Shown here piece by piece: positions 1-10,791 of a stretch of DNA of 64,000 nt. The notes beneath the pieces are model-generated. The model had not been told where the DNA came from, searched no databases, and saw only the letters and a list, made by a program, of their open reading frames with translations. Position 1 is the first letter of the stretch, and the number at the start of each line of letters is the position of its first letter. The stretch comes from Hansfordia pulvinata (taxonomy: Eukaryota; Ascomycota; Sordariomycetes; Xylariales): contig BJKQ01000016.1 of NCBI GenBank assembly GCA_006538405.1, positions 806,001 to 870,000 of the forward strand. The letters are read 5' to 3'. The position numbers and the translations under genes are program-made.

Positions 1-641
1 GGAGCGGGACCTGGCCCTTGGCAGTGGGCGAGTGGGTGTCGAACCTGGTCGCATAGAAGCGAAGTAATTCCTGGCGAGATACCTCAGCCGGCGGAGGCTC
101 TTGGTCCGCGACGTTCGCCGTGTTCACCTGCGCCAAAGTCGCCGGTGGCTGGGAAGCCTTCACGGCTGAATCGACCTTGGCATGGTCTTCGCGCTTCGGT
201 TGATAGCCTGGAGCCGGAGCCGAGACATTCTTGATAGAGGCCTGAAGATTTACTGGTTTGGCAGTGATAGCATCGTCGTCGACGTCCACAAAGCTAGGGG
301 TGTTCCGTGAAATTGAAAGGTCCTTTGGTAGGCCCCTTGGTGGCGTTATTGACTTTGGTGGCAACGGAGACTGGCGCGGTGCCGGTTGTGCTGGCATTGG
401 CTATGTCCTCTTCCTCAAGAAAGCGGTAATAGAAAAAACGACGCTTGCCATCGGCCTCGTCCACGAAAGCGATGCCCTTGTGTGGCATCGCGGAGGTGCC
501 CTTTGGAGGCACCAGACGTGCCAACTTGTCGTCCTCCGCGGGCGCAGGTGGTGGTTTGACATCCCCCACGAAGCCGTCCGACAGCGTCGGCGACGGAGGC
601 ACGCATGTGAACGTGCCGATGTAGGCGACAGTGTTGGACAT
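1..641 (-). CDS. RNase H-like paralogue, 5' part only, frame broken
   Basis: This is the N-terminal part of a second copy of the gene at 1249-2610, running off the left edge of the window. It starts at 641 with MSNTVAYIGTF. Residues of the block LARLVPPxGxSAMPxxGIA and the following FVDEADGKRRFFYYRFLEEED match the neighbour almost perfectly. The frame stops at TAG (294-296) just after the C run at 297-300. Reading on in the next frame stays open to base 1 and resumes the paralogue's order (HP..F..DVDDD, then a long Pro/Ala/Lys linker). A one-base surplus (or two-base loss) near the C run explains this. The TAG could also be a 3' splice site, but no branch point is obvious and the intact neighbour has no intron here. 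The catalytic RNase H domain, if present, lies outside the window. It may be a pseudogene, an assembly error or an unusual intron. Confidence 0.6.
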
Positions 642-1248
642 GGCGAAAAGGCGGCGCCAGGTTGCGGGCGTGGAGCAGGGGCGTGGGGGACAGCACTTCA
701 AGACGATATCAGAAGATGGGAGGAGCGACGAAGAAGGGAACGAAAGAAAGGAAAATGCGCAGTCGACGGACCCTGGCGTGATGAAGATTGTTCAGCGGAT
801 CTTTACCATGAGGAAGGACTAAGTTAAGGGTGGGCGGCGGGGCCTCATATTTGAGGAAGTAATTAGCCGTGGCAACAAAAGCAAATTGGTTCACGGGGAG
901 ATTTGGGATGCTAATAACAATTCCGTTCGGCACGGCGACTTACCAAAGATAATAAGCAAGTTTCCATCCAGCGAGTATTGAGGGCGCGACGCTTGGGCAG
1001 GAAAAGAATTCGGCGCACGTTCAGCACAAGCAAACGGTAACAGGACATGGGGTCTAGACATCGACTGTGTCTGACCAGCCATGGGCTTTGTCGCGATGCT
1101 TGATCACAAATCTTTGAGCAACAGCACGACAGGGGACAACGCAAAAGATATCCAATAACCATAGCACCGAAACACCGGAGGTCTTGAGCAGGGAAATCCA
1201 ATATCGAACGCGATGTTGTACATGATAGCAATGAGTAAGTTGCTTATT

Positions 1249-2610
1249 CTATATACAAAATCCCATGATCTGGGTGTACCTGTGTCCCACGGAGTCATCC
1301 AAGGCCGCCTTTCGAGCCCAATTATCCGCCACGGTATTCTGTTCGCGTGGAATATGCCAGAACTGGGTTTGCAGTCCGTGTCGTCTGTGCTTGCGCGCCA
1401 GCATGAAAAACTCCTTCCAGAGATCCATGTTATTGACGGGTTTGTCTTTGGCGTTCACCCATCCGTTCGACTCCCATATCCGACCCCATTTAGTGGCCCC
1501 GTCCACCACATACTTGGAGTCGGTAGCAAAACACAATGTATCAAGACCGTGGCCGCTCCAGACCCGGAACTCCAGGGCGGCCATGACCGCACGGAGCTCG
1601 GCCCGATTGTTGGTTTGGGGCATTTGAATTCCATCGTCCGAAGGGCCGCAGCGCTCCAGTCGCCCCATGACCCGGTTGGCACGAAGATTGGTGTCGGGTC
1701 CGTACACAAAGGCCCAACCGGCCTGGGCATCGGGTTGGCCATTGCCCGCGCAAGCTCCGTCAGTGAGGATGAGGCCATGTCGGGGGTCGGTCTTGTGGAT
1801 GTAACTCGTCATTGTCCCGTTCATCCTATATCTCGTAAAGAGTTGGGCGGGATTTGCATGATCCAGTGAGACGGGCTTATATTCCGCCGGGTAGTAGTCG
1901 TCTACCTCCTCCTTTGAGAGATACTCTTGAAACTTCCACTTCGTTCCGCTAGGCCGTAAAGTGACGGAGGGATCCAGAGAGTCAACGATAATCATCTTCG
2001 GGATGATACTGGGCACATCGCGACTCCCGGTCTTCGCTCCCTTGCCCGGGGTTTGCTTATTTTTCTTCTTCTTCCACTTCGGAGGCTTAGGGGATGCCGG
2101 GGCGTGCGAAGCGTCGGAGTCCTTCGGCATGGATGGCGGGTTCAGAGCCGAAAGGTCGGGTTTTAAAAATATTGGACATGTTGAACCGTCGGAGTCCTTC
2201 GCCTTGGATGGCGGGTTCAAAGCCGAAAGGTCAGGTTTCAAGTCTGTTGAATGTGTTGAACCGTCCGCATCTACGTCGATACCCGTAAATTTCGGGTGGT
2301 CGGTGGGCTTTGAAGAAGCCTCTGACAAGCCACTGCCTTGCGGGGCAGCGGGGGGCGCGGCGGAAGTCGCGTTGGGTGTGCCGACATCCTCCTCTTCAAG
2401 AAAGCGGTAGTAGAAGAAGCGACGTTTCCCGTCTGCCTCATCGACAAAAGCAATGCCTCTGTTGGGCATCGCTGAGGCCCCCTCGGGAGGGACCAGGCGT
2501 GCCAGGTCGTCATCACTGGCAGACGCGGCCGCGCGGGCAGGATTGGCCTCTGGCGTGAGGCTCTCCGGCCCCGTGGTGAAGCCGCCGATGCGAGAGACGG
2601 CGCCGGGCAT
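1249..2610 (-). CDS. Fungal RNase H type-1 domain protein with lineage-specific N-terminal block
   Basis: A 453-residue intronless protein. Residues about 275-445 form an RNase H type-1 fold with the four acidic catalytic residues in place: D284 (LTDGACAGNG), E338 (NNRAELRA), D364 (ATDSKYV) and D429 (QNTVADNWAR). The domain should cleave RNA in RNA:DNA hybrids with Mg2+. Upstream is a conserved block at about 35-75 (LARLVPPEG ... FFYYRFLEEED). After it come two imperfect repeats of LKPDLSALNPPS..KDSD (about 124-165) and a Lys-rich linker (about 178-190) that could bind nucleic acid or act as a nuclear signal. No hybrid-binding domain of the classic eukaryotic RNase H1 type is seen. It sits in tandem with a damaged paralogue to its left. 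Such RNase H proteins are often expanded in Sordariomycetes and may or may not be the housekeeping enzyme. The start at 2610 gives the N-terminus aligned with the paralogue. Confidence 0.85.
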   Translation of the reverse strand: MPGAVSRIGGFTTGPESLTPEANPARAAASASDDDLARLVPPEGASAMPNRGIAFVDEADGKRRFFYYRFLEEEDVGTPNATSAAPPAAPQGSGLSEASSKPTDHPKFTGIDVDADGSTHSTDLKPDLSALNPPSKAKDSDGSTCPIFLKPDLSALNPPSMPKDSDASHAPASPKPPKWKKKKNKQTPGKGAKTGSRDVPSIIPKMIIVDSLDPSVTLRPSGTKWKFQEYLSKEEVDDYYPAEYKPVSLDHANPAQLFTRYRMNGTMTSYIHKTDPRHGLILTDGACAGNGQPDAQAGWAFVYGPDTNLRANRVMGRLERCGPSDDGIQMPQTNNRAELRAVMAALEFRVWSGHGLDTLCFATDSKYVVDGATKWGRIWESNGWVNAKDKPVNNMDLWKEFFMLARKHRRHGLQTQFWHIPREQNTVADNWARKAALDDSVGHRYTQIMGFCI

Positions 2611-3230
2611 GGTGAAAGGGTGGCGTCAGCTTGCAGGCGTGAAGGCTTACTGTGTGTGACAACTCCTGGAGGCGTGATGGTGCGATGGGAGGAGACACAT
2701 CGAATGTTGGAAGGAAGACGATATGCTGTTAGGCGCTCCCGGCGTGTGGAAAATTGACGATTTACTAGGTACTGAAGTAGGTTAGGTTCGAATCTTTAAT
2801 ACAAATACGGGTCCAGTAAAGGATGGACGGGGCATCAATGCACGTGCGAGTCAAGTGCAAGTCAGACTTTCAATTGAGATGCAAACAATTTCAATTGCTT
2901 GCACCTCTCCCTCGACAAGGATGGTCTCCTCTGGCGAGTTGCGGCGAGGCTACGAGTACTGAGTACTGCAGCCAATACAACGCGGGGTAGACGGGTTGGC
3001 CTCAGTAGAATTGTTTCCACCGACGTCTAGAGGGCAAGGGTACGAGGACATTAAAGACCCGGTATAGTCTACTGGCGATGATAACGTGTCTCACACACCC
3101 CTGGAGTTATGGGTTTAACGCAACCATCATCACAATCAATAATCACGAGGTTAGGAAGAGAAGGAGGAGACACAAAAATGTGTTCCACGACCAAGGGGAA
3201 CAGATCAGGCCAGTGGAAGGCAAAAAGATG
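2611..3230. other. Intergenic, no gene seen
   Basis: No supported gene. The region holds the presumed promoter of the RNase H-like gene (reading left) and the downstream flank of the tRNA. Short AT-richer stretches near 2760-2900 show nothing I recognise. Confidence 0.5.
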
Positions 3231-3317
3231 TCCCTCGGGCCGGAATCGAACCGGCGACATTTGGATGACAATTCTGCAATTACAGTCCAACGCGATAACC
3301 AACTACACCACCAAGGG
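3231..3317 (-). tRNA. tRNA-Tyr (anticodon GUA) with short intron
   Basis: On the minus strand the acceptor stem CCCTTGG pairs with CCGAGGG (3232-3238), followed by discriminator A at 3231. The D arm begins GTGTAGTTGG, the anticodon stem is TTGGA/TCCAA, the anticodon loop is CTGTAA.., and the T arm is CCGG-TTCGATT-CCGG. About 13 extra nucleotides follow position 37, the normal place and a usual size for the intron of eukaryotic tRNA-Tyr. Internal A and B boxes are intact, so it should be transcribed by RNA polymerase III. It stands alone between the RNase H genes and the small gene family. Confidence 0.93.
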
Positions 3318-3638
3318 CGGGTGTGCGCATCTACTGAGAGTGAGCTCCCAGTCGAGGATGACTGCTGCAAAGCTAACACAAACTCATGACACCTTCTTGC
3401 CAAGCCCGTCTCTGCCTCTGCATCTGTGGTCAAACCTGACAACATCTCAAGCGATATAGATCAAACACCTGCAACCATGGAGTCGTACTCGCACCTGCGC
3501 CTGTATCATGTTCACTTCTGTGTCTTTAGAAAAAGAAGAGTTTCTTCTGCGCAGACAGTCATCAAATGCGATCAAGCGGAACCCACCAGCCCCGAACAAG
3601 CCCCGGGCGCGCCCGTTCGACGACCGACGCCACGCTCT

Positions 3639-4119
3639 TCACTGAAAACCAAGCGAGCGCAGGTGAGCTGACATGCGTGCCCCGCCCTCGGCCTCGGCGC
3701 ACGCGACGTCCGTCTCTCGATCGGGCAGAGCCACAAGCCGGTTCCCGCCCTCGGTGGGCTCGGCAAGAAATCGGGCAACGGCAGGAGATCCGCTCGGGTA
3801 CTTGGTCGCGGTGTCGGCTCCGGGCTCGGAGTGGGGCCCGGCCTCGGGGTGGATGCGGGATCGGGTTTCGGGCCTGGCAACGGACCCGTTCTGCGACGCG
3901 ACCTCGGGCTCGGGCCCGGATGGGCCTGCCGACGCCTGCGTGCTGCTGCGCCCGTCGGTGGTTGCCTTTGCGGAGTCGGTGGCCCACGTCGCCGATCTGA
4001 CCACCATGTCGTCAGTACGGCGAGGTCAGATAGCAGTCGCGAAAAGGCGTGGTGACCATGTTACCCAGAAACTTCGGCATGACTTACCCAAGGTTCACTT
4101 CTTGAGACGTTTCAGACAT
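3639..4119 (-). CDS. Small gene family, copy A (unknown function)
   Basis: Two exons: 4088-4119 and 3639-3996, with a 91-nt intron (GTAAGT ... CTGAC ... CAG) of phase 2 splitting a Gly codon. The product is about 129 residues, beginning MSETSQEVNLG. The middle is low-complexity (Ser, Pro, Gly, Ala, Glu). The C-terminal third is the conserved part: AxxRFLAEPTxxGNR, then ALPDRETD, an acidic Ala/Glu stretch, and the terminal LRSLGFQ. Copies at 6839-7193 and 10792-11254 share the exon plan and this tail. No signal peptide, membrane segment or known domain is visible. The conserved tail looks helical and charged, which would suit a protein-protein contact, but this is inference. Start chosen because the first exon ends with the same V-N-x-G pattern in all three copies. 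Confidence 0.6.
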
Positions 4120-6838
4120 AAGGTGATTGGTTTTTGAGAGGAAGGAAGAACAACCGAGATCACAATAGCCGTGCCATCGTCGCCATTCCAGCGGCACACG
4201 ATGCGCTTATACACAAGTCAGACCTTTCAGGTTTGAAGCACCGCCTACCAAGCCCCTGACTGGATCAGGGAGCCGCAGTGATAAGGCGACCGGCCGAGTG
4301 CGATTCTCGCAGCACCTAGGCTCCAGGAGTTGGCTAGTACGGACGCTGGTGCCACGACGCAGGCTGCTACCCTGGCACGATCAAGATCAGGATGCATCTC
4401 AAGGCGGATGGCAAGCAAATGCACACGGGCTAACCGACGTCATCGTCGTGTCGAATGGGGCGACAGGGATGCGGTGGATTGCAGTCCCGCGGTAGGTGCA
4501 TCCAGAACGGCGGCAGACGATACGGGTGTTCACGCCGAAAGCACCAGCTGAGCGACGAACCGTTTCGTCGATATGGCGGCCGCGGCTGGGTCAACGCCTG
4601 GTGAGATTTCAATTTGTAGAGGTGTACGGCCGGAAGTCTTCTGCTGACGTTGATGAGTGATTGGGAGTGAATAGACAGTGTGATTCCGCGTCGAGCATAG
4701 ATCATGGCCTGCTCACCTCTACATGAGACCCGCAGAGCGAGCACTGACAAAATGTACTGACTTGTATGCTTGCGGGCAGTGATTCCGAGCCTATCTCCAC
4801 GGGAATTCATTGGAGTCCAATGGGCTATCATCAGCGTGATGCTCAAGGGCAAAGCCCTAGACCGGAAGTCTTGAGGCCCAGCACACTACGTGTGTTTGAC
4901 GGAGTCTTCAGTATCGACAAGCGATCCTTTTTTGCTTCAACCTTCAGACTCATGATCCGTTTGAGCAAGGCTGGCAGTCCAGGCCTCGGTGGGCAATGCA
5001 GGGCCGAACCTAGAACACGCATGCAATGTGCTCATGCACCTTGTATGGTCTGCAGCCTCGGGGGCTTGATCACAAGTACAAGTTGGAGCCAAGCCACCTT
5101 GTGGCTGGTGCCAACAAGACTCGAGTGGATTGGCATGGCCAGACGGCGCAACTTCATACCGCCTCTGTTGGCCATGATGTTCTGTCGTGGACGGCACCAC
5201 GCTGCCGGAGCGACTGCGCGGGTGCGGGTCCTGCGTGACGTGGAGGGAGACGTGTGGTGGGCTGCAGGGACTATTGGCAGGAGGATGCACTGCAACCCGC
5301 GAAAAGGGGGGCATGCCATGGCTTCTCAGCTGTGAGCTTGGGTTGGCAATGGCAGGCTGCGGTGGAGAAGCCGTGCCAATGCATCGTGCCATTGGGCTGT
5401 AATAGGCCTCACCACACCATTACCCCTCAATGGCCCACCATCCGCTCGGAGGCAGCGCAGGGCTCAGGAAAAGGGTGTTTGGCCGTTGAGGCCTCCGTGT
5501 TGTCTTGGGCTGGTTGCACTGCATACGAGCAATGAAGGTCTGCGAGTAGGCTGTGGCTGAAAGCTCTGGCAGTGTTGCTTCGTTCTGCCGCAGCGTGAAG
5601 TTCGACACTGCCAGATTTGGAGAGCCGATGGGGCGGCGCCTGTGGCAGCCTTCGAAAGAGGGCCGATCCATCCGTTCATCTTCAGGTGTGAGTCGTTAAA
5701 TCATGCTGTCAGTCCGAGATGGATGGCCTGGGTGGGTTTCCCAAGAGGCCGGAAAACGCTGCCCTGCAGGTTTGATTGAGTGGTAATTAAGCTGTGGACG
5801 CCCGCAGCATGGCCGACGATGACAATTCGCAAAGTGATTTGCCATGAAGCTCAGCTCACCATGAGGATCCTTACGGGACTGGTAGAAGTTGACCACTGCG
5901 TATACTTCATGCCTTGCAAATGGGATGAGTAACAGCTCCAGTCTCATTGAATTCCTCGTATAATCAAGACGCGATATAAATTGACGTTTATAGGTCTTAT
6001 GCAGTTGCTAGGTAGAATCTTGCACCCAAGCTGGTGCGGTCTGGGAGCTGGATGCATCCAGAAACGCAATAAACAAGAGCCAGCGGTGGCCATGGCACGT
6101 AGAAACAAGCGAGGCACAAAATGGAACCGATCAAGAGCAGATTTCGGGTAAAGAAGGGCGACTAGGAGGAGACCCAACCAGCAGGATGACTCCCCAAGCG
6201 AGCATTACACACTTTTGTTTATGGTTCGAAAGATATATTCAGAGTGTGGCTTCAGACGAGCCACATTGCTCGGCTGTGTTCTCGGAGCCGACTCGGCAGG
6301 GCGACCCGTCTTCGATGCCTCTCCAGAGGCAGAGCCACCGGTTGCTTGGCAATGTCATCCTTGCGCGCCCAGAACACCGCAAAGGGTTAATAAGACGTTG
6401 GCCTGATCAGAAAGCGACTCGGATGCTGCCATCACATCAAGCATAGGCCTAATCCGTCAGGCGCAGGAAGACCATCTCTGTTCACGGATTCTTCTTGCCA
6501 GCTCAAATATATCGCGTGCGCGAGGGGCTGCTAACCGGCCTTTCCGGCCATTTAACCGCAGCTCCGTTATCATCAAATCATCATTTCATTACACTTGAAC
6601 AAAATCCAAACAGGCACTTTTGCCCACAGTCACCCTTACCATACCAGCACATTATCATAATTCGTGAAACATAGAAGGCAAGACCATGCCAACACCCTAG
6701 CGGCAGTCGATCAATCAAGACCGCAATACCCTTTGAGCCGCGGGGCAACCTCGCAACTGCATGGGTGCCGTTTAATTCGTACGCCGTGAGGTTGCCACCT
6801 TGATGGCACCGATGCGTCTGAAGCTCGTCGCAGCGGCG
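4120..6838. other. Gene-poor stretch
   Basis: No gene I can support. Open frames here are short, overlap on both strands and have no recognisable motif. No tRNA, terminal inverted repeat or transposase signature was seen. It separates copies A and B of the small gene family. Confidence 0.45.
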
Positions 6839-7193
6839 TCAGTTCCCGAAACCAATGGAGCGCAGCTCTTTAGCTACACGAGCCTCGTTCTCGGCCACAG
6901 AGCGCTCTTCATCGGTGTGCTGGTCGGGGAGGGCGATGTTGCGGTTGCCGCTCTCGGTGGACTCCGCCTCATATCGGGCCATGGCCGGGGGCCCAGCCTC
7001 CGAGTCGGTGCCTGGGTCGTTCGTCGATGCCGAGTTCTCGGAAGCGGAGGAGCTGGGGCCATTCGGGTGATCAGAGGGCGAAGAGCTAACACGGTTCTGT
7101 GTCAGATTTCGAAGCAGCGAGCTCAATGGTTCTTCATTCACCGGCAACGTACCCGTGATTCACGGCCTGAGACAAACGGTCGAGTCCAGACAT
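6839..7193 (-). CDS. Small gene family, copy B (unknown function)
   Basis: Two exons: 7153-7193 and 6839-7085, with a 67-nt phase-2 intron (GTACGT ... CTGAC ... TAG). The product is about 95 residues, starting MSGLDRLSQAVNHG. It is the shortest and cleanest member. A Ser-rich middle (SSPSDHPNGPSSSAS) leads into the conserved tail MARYEAESTESGNRNIALPD, an acidic segment, then EARVAKELRSIGF. The three copies keep the order G-N-R, A-L-P-D, an Ala/Glu helix and a terminal hydrophobic-Gly-aromatic motif, while the linkers have diverged. That is what selection on a short functional tail would give. No secretion signal is visible. The next member on the right (copy C) is about 3.6 kb away on the same strand. 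Confidence 0.62.
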
Positions 7194-7475
7194 CGCGGGC
7201 AGCGGACAGCGGTTTTCTTCAGGTTTCAAAATGAGAATAATCGCAATTTCCAGTGACGGCGAATACTGTGGCACAGAGGACATGGACAGGCGCAAACCTG
7301 AGGCATCTGAAGAGTGACATATTGATTCATAGCGTAATTTATAAACGAGTCTCGCAGTTCAAGCTGCCCATACCAATGCTACAACACTTACCAAGCTGCC
7401 GGCAAGGCGTCCACTTCAGTGGATTCTGCGCTGTGAAGGCGTCGGGGAGACCCTCATTGCCATGTGTCGGACCAG
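7194..7475. other. Intergenic flank of copy B
   Basis: Upstream flank of copy B. Nothing recognised. Confidence 0.4.
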
Positions 7476-7996
7476 TCATCTCTTGTGTTTCTTGCTGGTC
7501 GGAGTGAAGGCCGCGTTCTGCAAAATGTACGACTCCTCCCGCAAGATTGACGATGAGATACTTGCACCTACCGTACTGTACACTCGATACCCATTCATCC
7601 CATTCTCCCGGCCCCACTCCAGCATGTCGAAGATGGAGTTGATTCGCTCAGATGTAACAGCTGCCTTCGGTGCAGCATTAGGGAAAGCAACGACAGAATC
7701 ATCAGCAGCTAGACACCGAGTTCAGCCACGCAGGATAGTCGCCGATCGCCTCCTTAGTCGTGTGTCCTTTAACTGGCCTGCACCGAGACTGGGTCCAAGG
7801 AGATGAAGCCATACCTGGCAACGACGTTGAGTTGACGGGCGCACGTCGTCACCCAACCAACGTAGTCGCTAAGGTTGTCTGTGGCTGTTAAGGTAGTCGT
7901 GGAGAGCCTGAATCTCATCACGACTGCGCAGGTATCAAAGAACTGATATGTAGACCATAGATCAGCAAAGGGCACTTCACGCTCGAGAGAGCGCAA
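7476..7996 (-). pseudogene. Possible decayed open frames, weak gag-like look
   Basis: Two minus-strand open stretches in different frames. At 7769-7996 a 75-residue frame reads DLWSTYQFFDTC, then MRFRLSTTTL and NLSDYVGWVTTCARQL. Its rhythm loosely recalls the UBN2-type gag segment of Ty1/copia elements. At 7476-7721 an 81-codon frame without a good start contains SERINSIFDMLEW and ends TPTSKKHKR. The two are not joined by an obvious intron. I saw no reverse transcriptase, integrase or long terminal repeat nearby. It could be a relic of a retroelement, a decayed gene, or chance. Confidence 0.2.
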
Positions 7997-10791
7997 AAAT
8001 CGCCCTCGTCATCGCGGGCCAGGCCTGGCCGACATTACTCGACTCTGGCTGCTCGCGGATACCGGACGACTGTATCGCGCTGTACAGAAAACATCAGCAA
8101 AGTCACTGTAAGTAACGACATGTCTCTAATGAGACAGCGCCGCCCTCTTGGTCGGCCCAACCTGAGTCTCTAGAACGCCAAGACATGAGTCGCTGCAGCG
8201 TAAGGTGCAACATCAAAGATCAAGGTGAAAAAGGCTCCAGGCGAGGTGGCTTTGCCGGTCTGGAGAGAACACGGCACGCGGAAGGTCCGCGCCTTCCAAA
8301 CCGTCCAACCAGCTGAAGGGATGGGAGCGGAAGTTGGGGTTCAAGCGTGTGATAGAGGCGCATTGAGGCCGGCGGCGTCGTGTGATACGACAGGAAGGGA
8401 TGCGGGGTAAAGGCGGTGAGCGTTGTTGTCGGGATTTTGAAGAGGAATCGGCGTCTGCATCGCTGACGTGTCGGCCGGGGTTGACGCGGCTTGAGGGGTA
8501 ATGGGCCTCATCATGCAGGAATCTTTTGTAGCCTCAGGTTGCCTGAAAAAACTTGCGGAAGATAGCGTGTTGGTTCGCAAAAATGGTGCGCGGCCCACGC
8601 GAGCACGAGAATCTTCTCAAAGTGCCGGGGACGGCTTGGGTGGTCGTCGACATCGTGAACACTTTGTGGTTGTGCGGGTGGAAGTGGAAGCCGGGGCGGG
8701 GCGGTAGGCATGTTGTGGCTCGGCTGTGGCTTTGTGTGGCTCGGTTGTGGCTCAGCTCTGGCAGACCAAGCTCCAATATTGGGAACGCAGCGAGAGTCGA
8801 AAATGGGACAGAGGCTCATCAGAGGAGGCAGTGAAGGTCGATGCGATATTGGAATGTTGCAGTAAGTTCGTCGTATGGCAGAGCCGAATTGATACGCATG
8901 AGCAGCCTTCGATGGCTTCGATGGCTTTTGGTGTTTCTTCAGGCGTACCAAAGGAGGTTGTGGAAGCGAAATGGCCGAAACCGAACGTTGAGCGTGGAGA
9001 CGCGGGGATAGAGGGGTACAGCCAGAATAATGGAAAACACTGAAGACTTGGATGAAGGATTAAGGAGGACGGCGGACGACGATGTGCGATAGAGAGGGGT
9101 TTCTATAGTTCAAGTATCAAACCCAGGGAGCTTGCACGGATATATGATCAGCCCTGGAGAACTGCGGCTCCGGAGTGGAGCACACTTTAGAGCAAGAAAG
9201 GGTATCCCACCCGGACCCGTCATCCTAATCGTGACAAGCTCCAACCCGACCCAGCTCATGCAAGGCCCTTTTTGTAGCACCCCTCACTGGACGCCATTCA
9301 GGCGTACGAGTACTCGTACTCCACCCAGCCGCTTGCCAAGCCTTTGTCTTGCATCGCGGGCGGCAGACGTTGCACGTTGTTCGATCCGCTGACCGCCCGG
9401 TGCGCACATGCTGCTTTGGGCGGGGGACCTTGCATCATTCCCGAAATCCAACCCACCGCAGCAGGTACTAAATGTACCTACCTTACCTACGAATATTTGC
9501 AGACCCCTTTCGCGAAGAGTCTTGGAAGTCATATTCAGTCTGTCAACCCGGGAGATCGTGGTCTCCAAGCTCGGACTACGGTTGAAACCGGCGTAATGCC
9601 ATTATCGTCTCGGCTGAAGACGTCCCCGTTGGCTAACTTAGTCGGCCTACCTTGCGCCAATAGGCAGGAGAAGCGTGGCCGTAGGGCGGCCATGTACGGA
9701 TATCGGGCACGGAAGCACACCCGCAAGGCGCAGTGACATGAACTTGATTGATTGGGAAGGAATGAAACACGAAAACGGGACAATATCTTCGGCCATCGGA
9801 TTTTAGTGGTCAGCCTTGGAGCGAATGCAGGCAGACTTGTGGCGGGCGAATGCGGGGACTGGGGCATCGTTCGCTCCGACCGCCGCGAAGCGCTGTGCGA
9901 GGTTAACCCATAGGCGAATACCAAGCAGAGTGTCAAAGTCGTGGTCACTGTAGGCGGAATGAGAGAAGTGTTCCTGGTGAGTCTCTCATTTGGTCCTCGT
10001 ACTGTAAACGACAGCGCCACGTTTCCTGCCACTGCGGGTATTTGGCCAACAGGGGTGGATGAATACTTCAATGCCGGATGACGAGTGGAAGGGTCGACGC
10101 CGACGGAAGCACATTTGCACGTCCCGATCTCCGGGTACATGTTGCAAACCCCCAGCGACGACGCCATTGCAAGGTACGATAGACTGTGGTAACGCACCGA
10201 GAAGTTCTTCCATACCTTGGTTTTTAACAAATAGGCTGCGGCCGATGTTCCTTGTGGTCATGACCCATGAAGCACATTAAAAAGAAGAAAAAAACTCGCA
10301 ATGGATTGATTAGATGTAGTGACATGGACTTAGCATTCGCCATTTGGAGGATGTCAGAAAGAGCAGCCAGCAGCCACAGTCGCAGTTTCCGCCTGTCGTC
10401 CCCCGTCGACTGTATCAATGTTTCCTAGAGACCAGCCCACAGCGGGGGCTATGAATAGGCCGCTCTTCGTCTAATAGCCATCCCGTCACCCAGACTTCGC
10501 TACTGATTACCCGGTTATAAATCACTGCATGGCCAAAATCACATCGAATGACCAAGTTAGCCCGCTCTGTTCACCCAACACCGTTCGGTCCTTCAACTCG
10601 GAACTCGTCCAGCTCAGAGGGGAGGGGGGCGGCATGACGCAGAATCATCAGGGCACTGCGTGTGACAGCCAATAAAGACACAGAGAAGGGTAGGGCATCC
10701 CAGGATGGTGCCGTTGTCCGCTGTCATGGCAGCCTGTCGTGTGTCTAGGCTTGCAGCACCCAGGCGCCCAGTAGAGCCAATAGCTCGGATT
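7997..10791. other. Gene-poor stretch
   Basis: No supported gene. A 231-codon minus-strand frame at 9535-10230 and a 146-codon one at 8511-8951 have no recognisable motif and compete with other frames. At 8700-8765 there is a short degenerate repeat of a GTGGCTCGG-like unit. Confidence 0.4.

Noticed and set aside
8222..8951. Overlapping minus-strand frames in the 8.2-9.0 kb region
   Set aside because: Two frames are open at once with one stop in the better one, and no homology or intron logic favours either.
9535..10230. 231-codon minus-strand open frame
   Set aside because: No motif, no start context, composition like the surrounding DNA, and competing frames are open.
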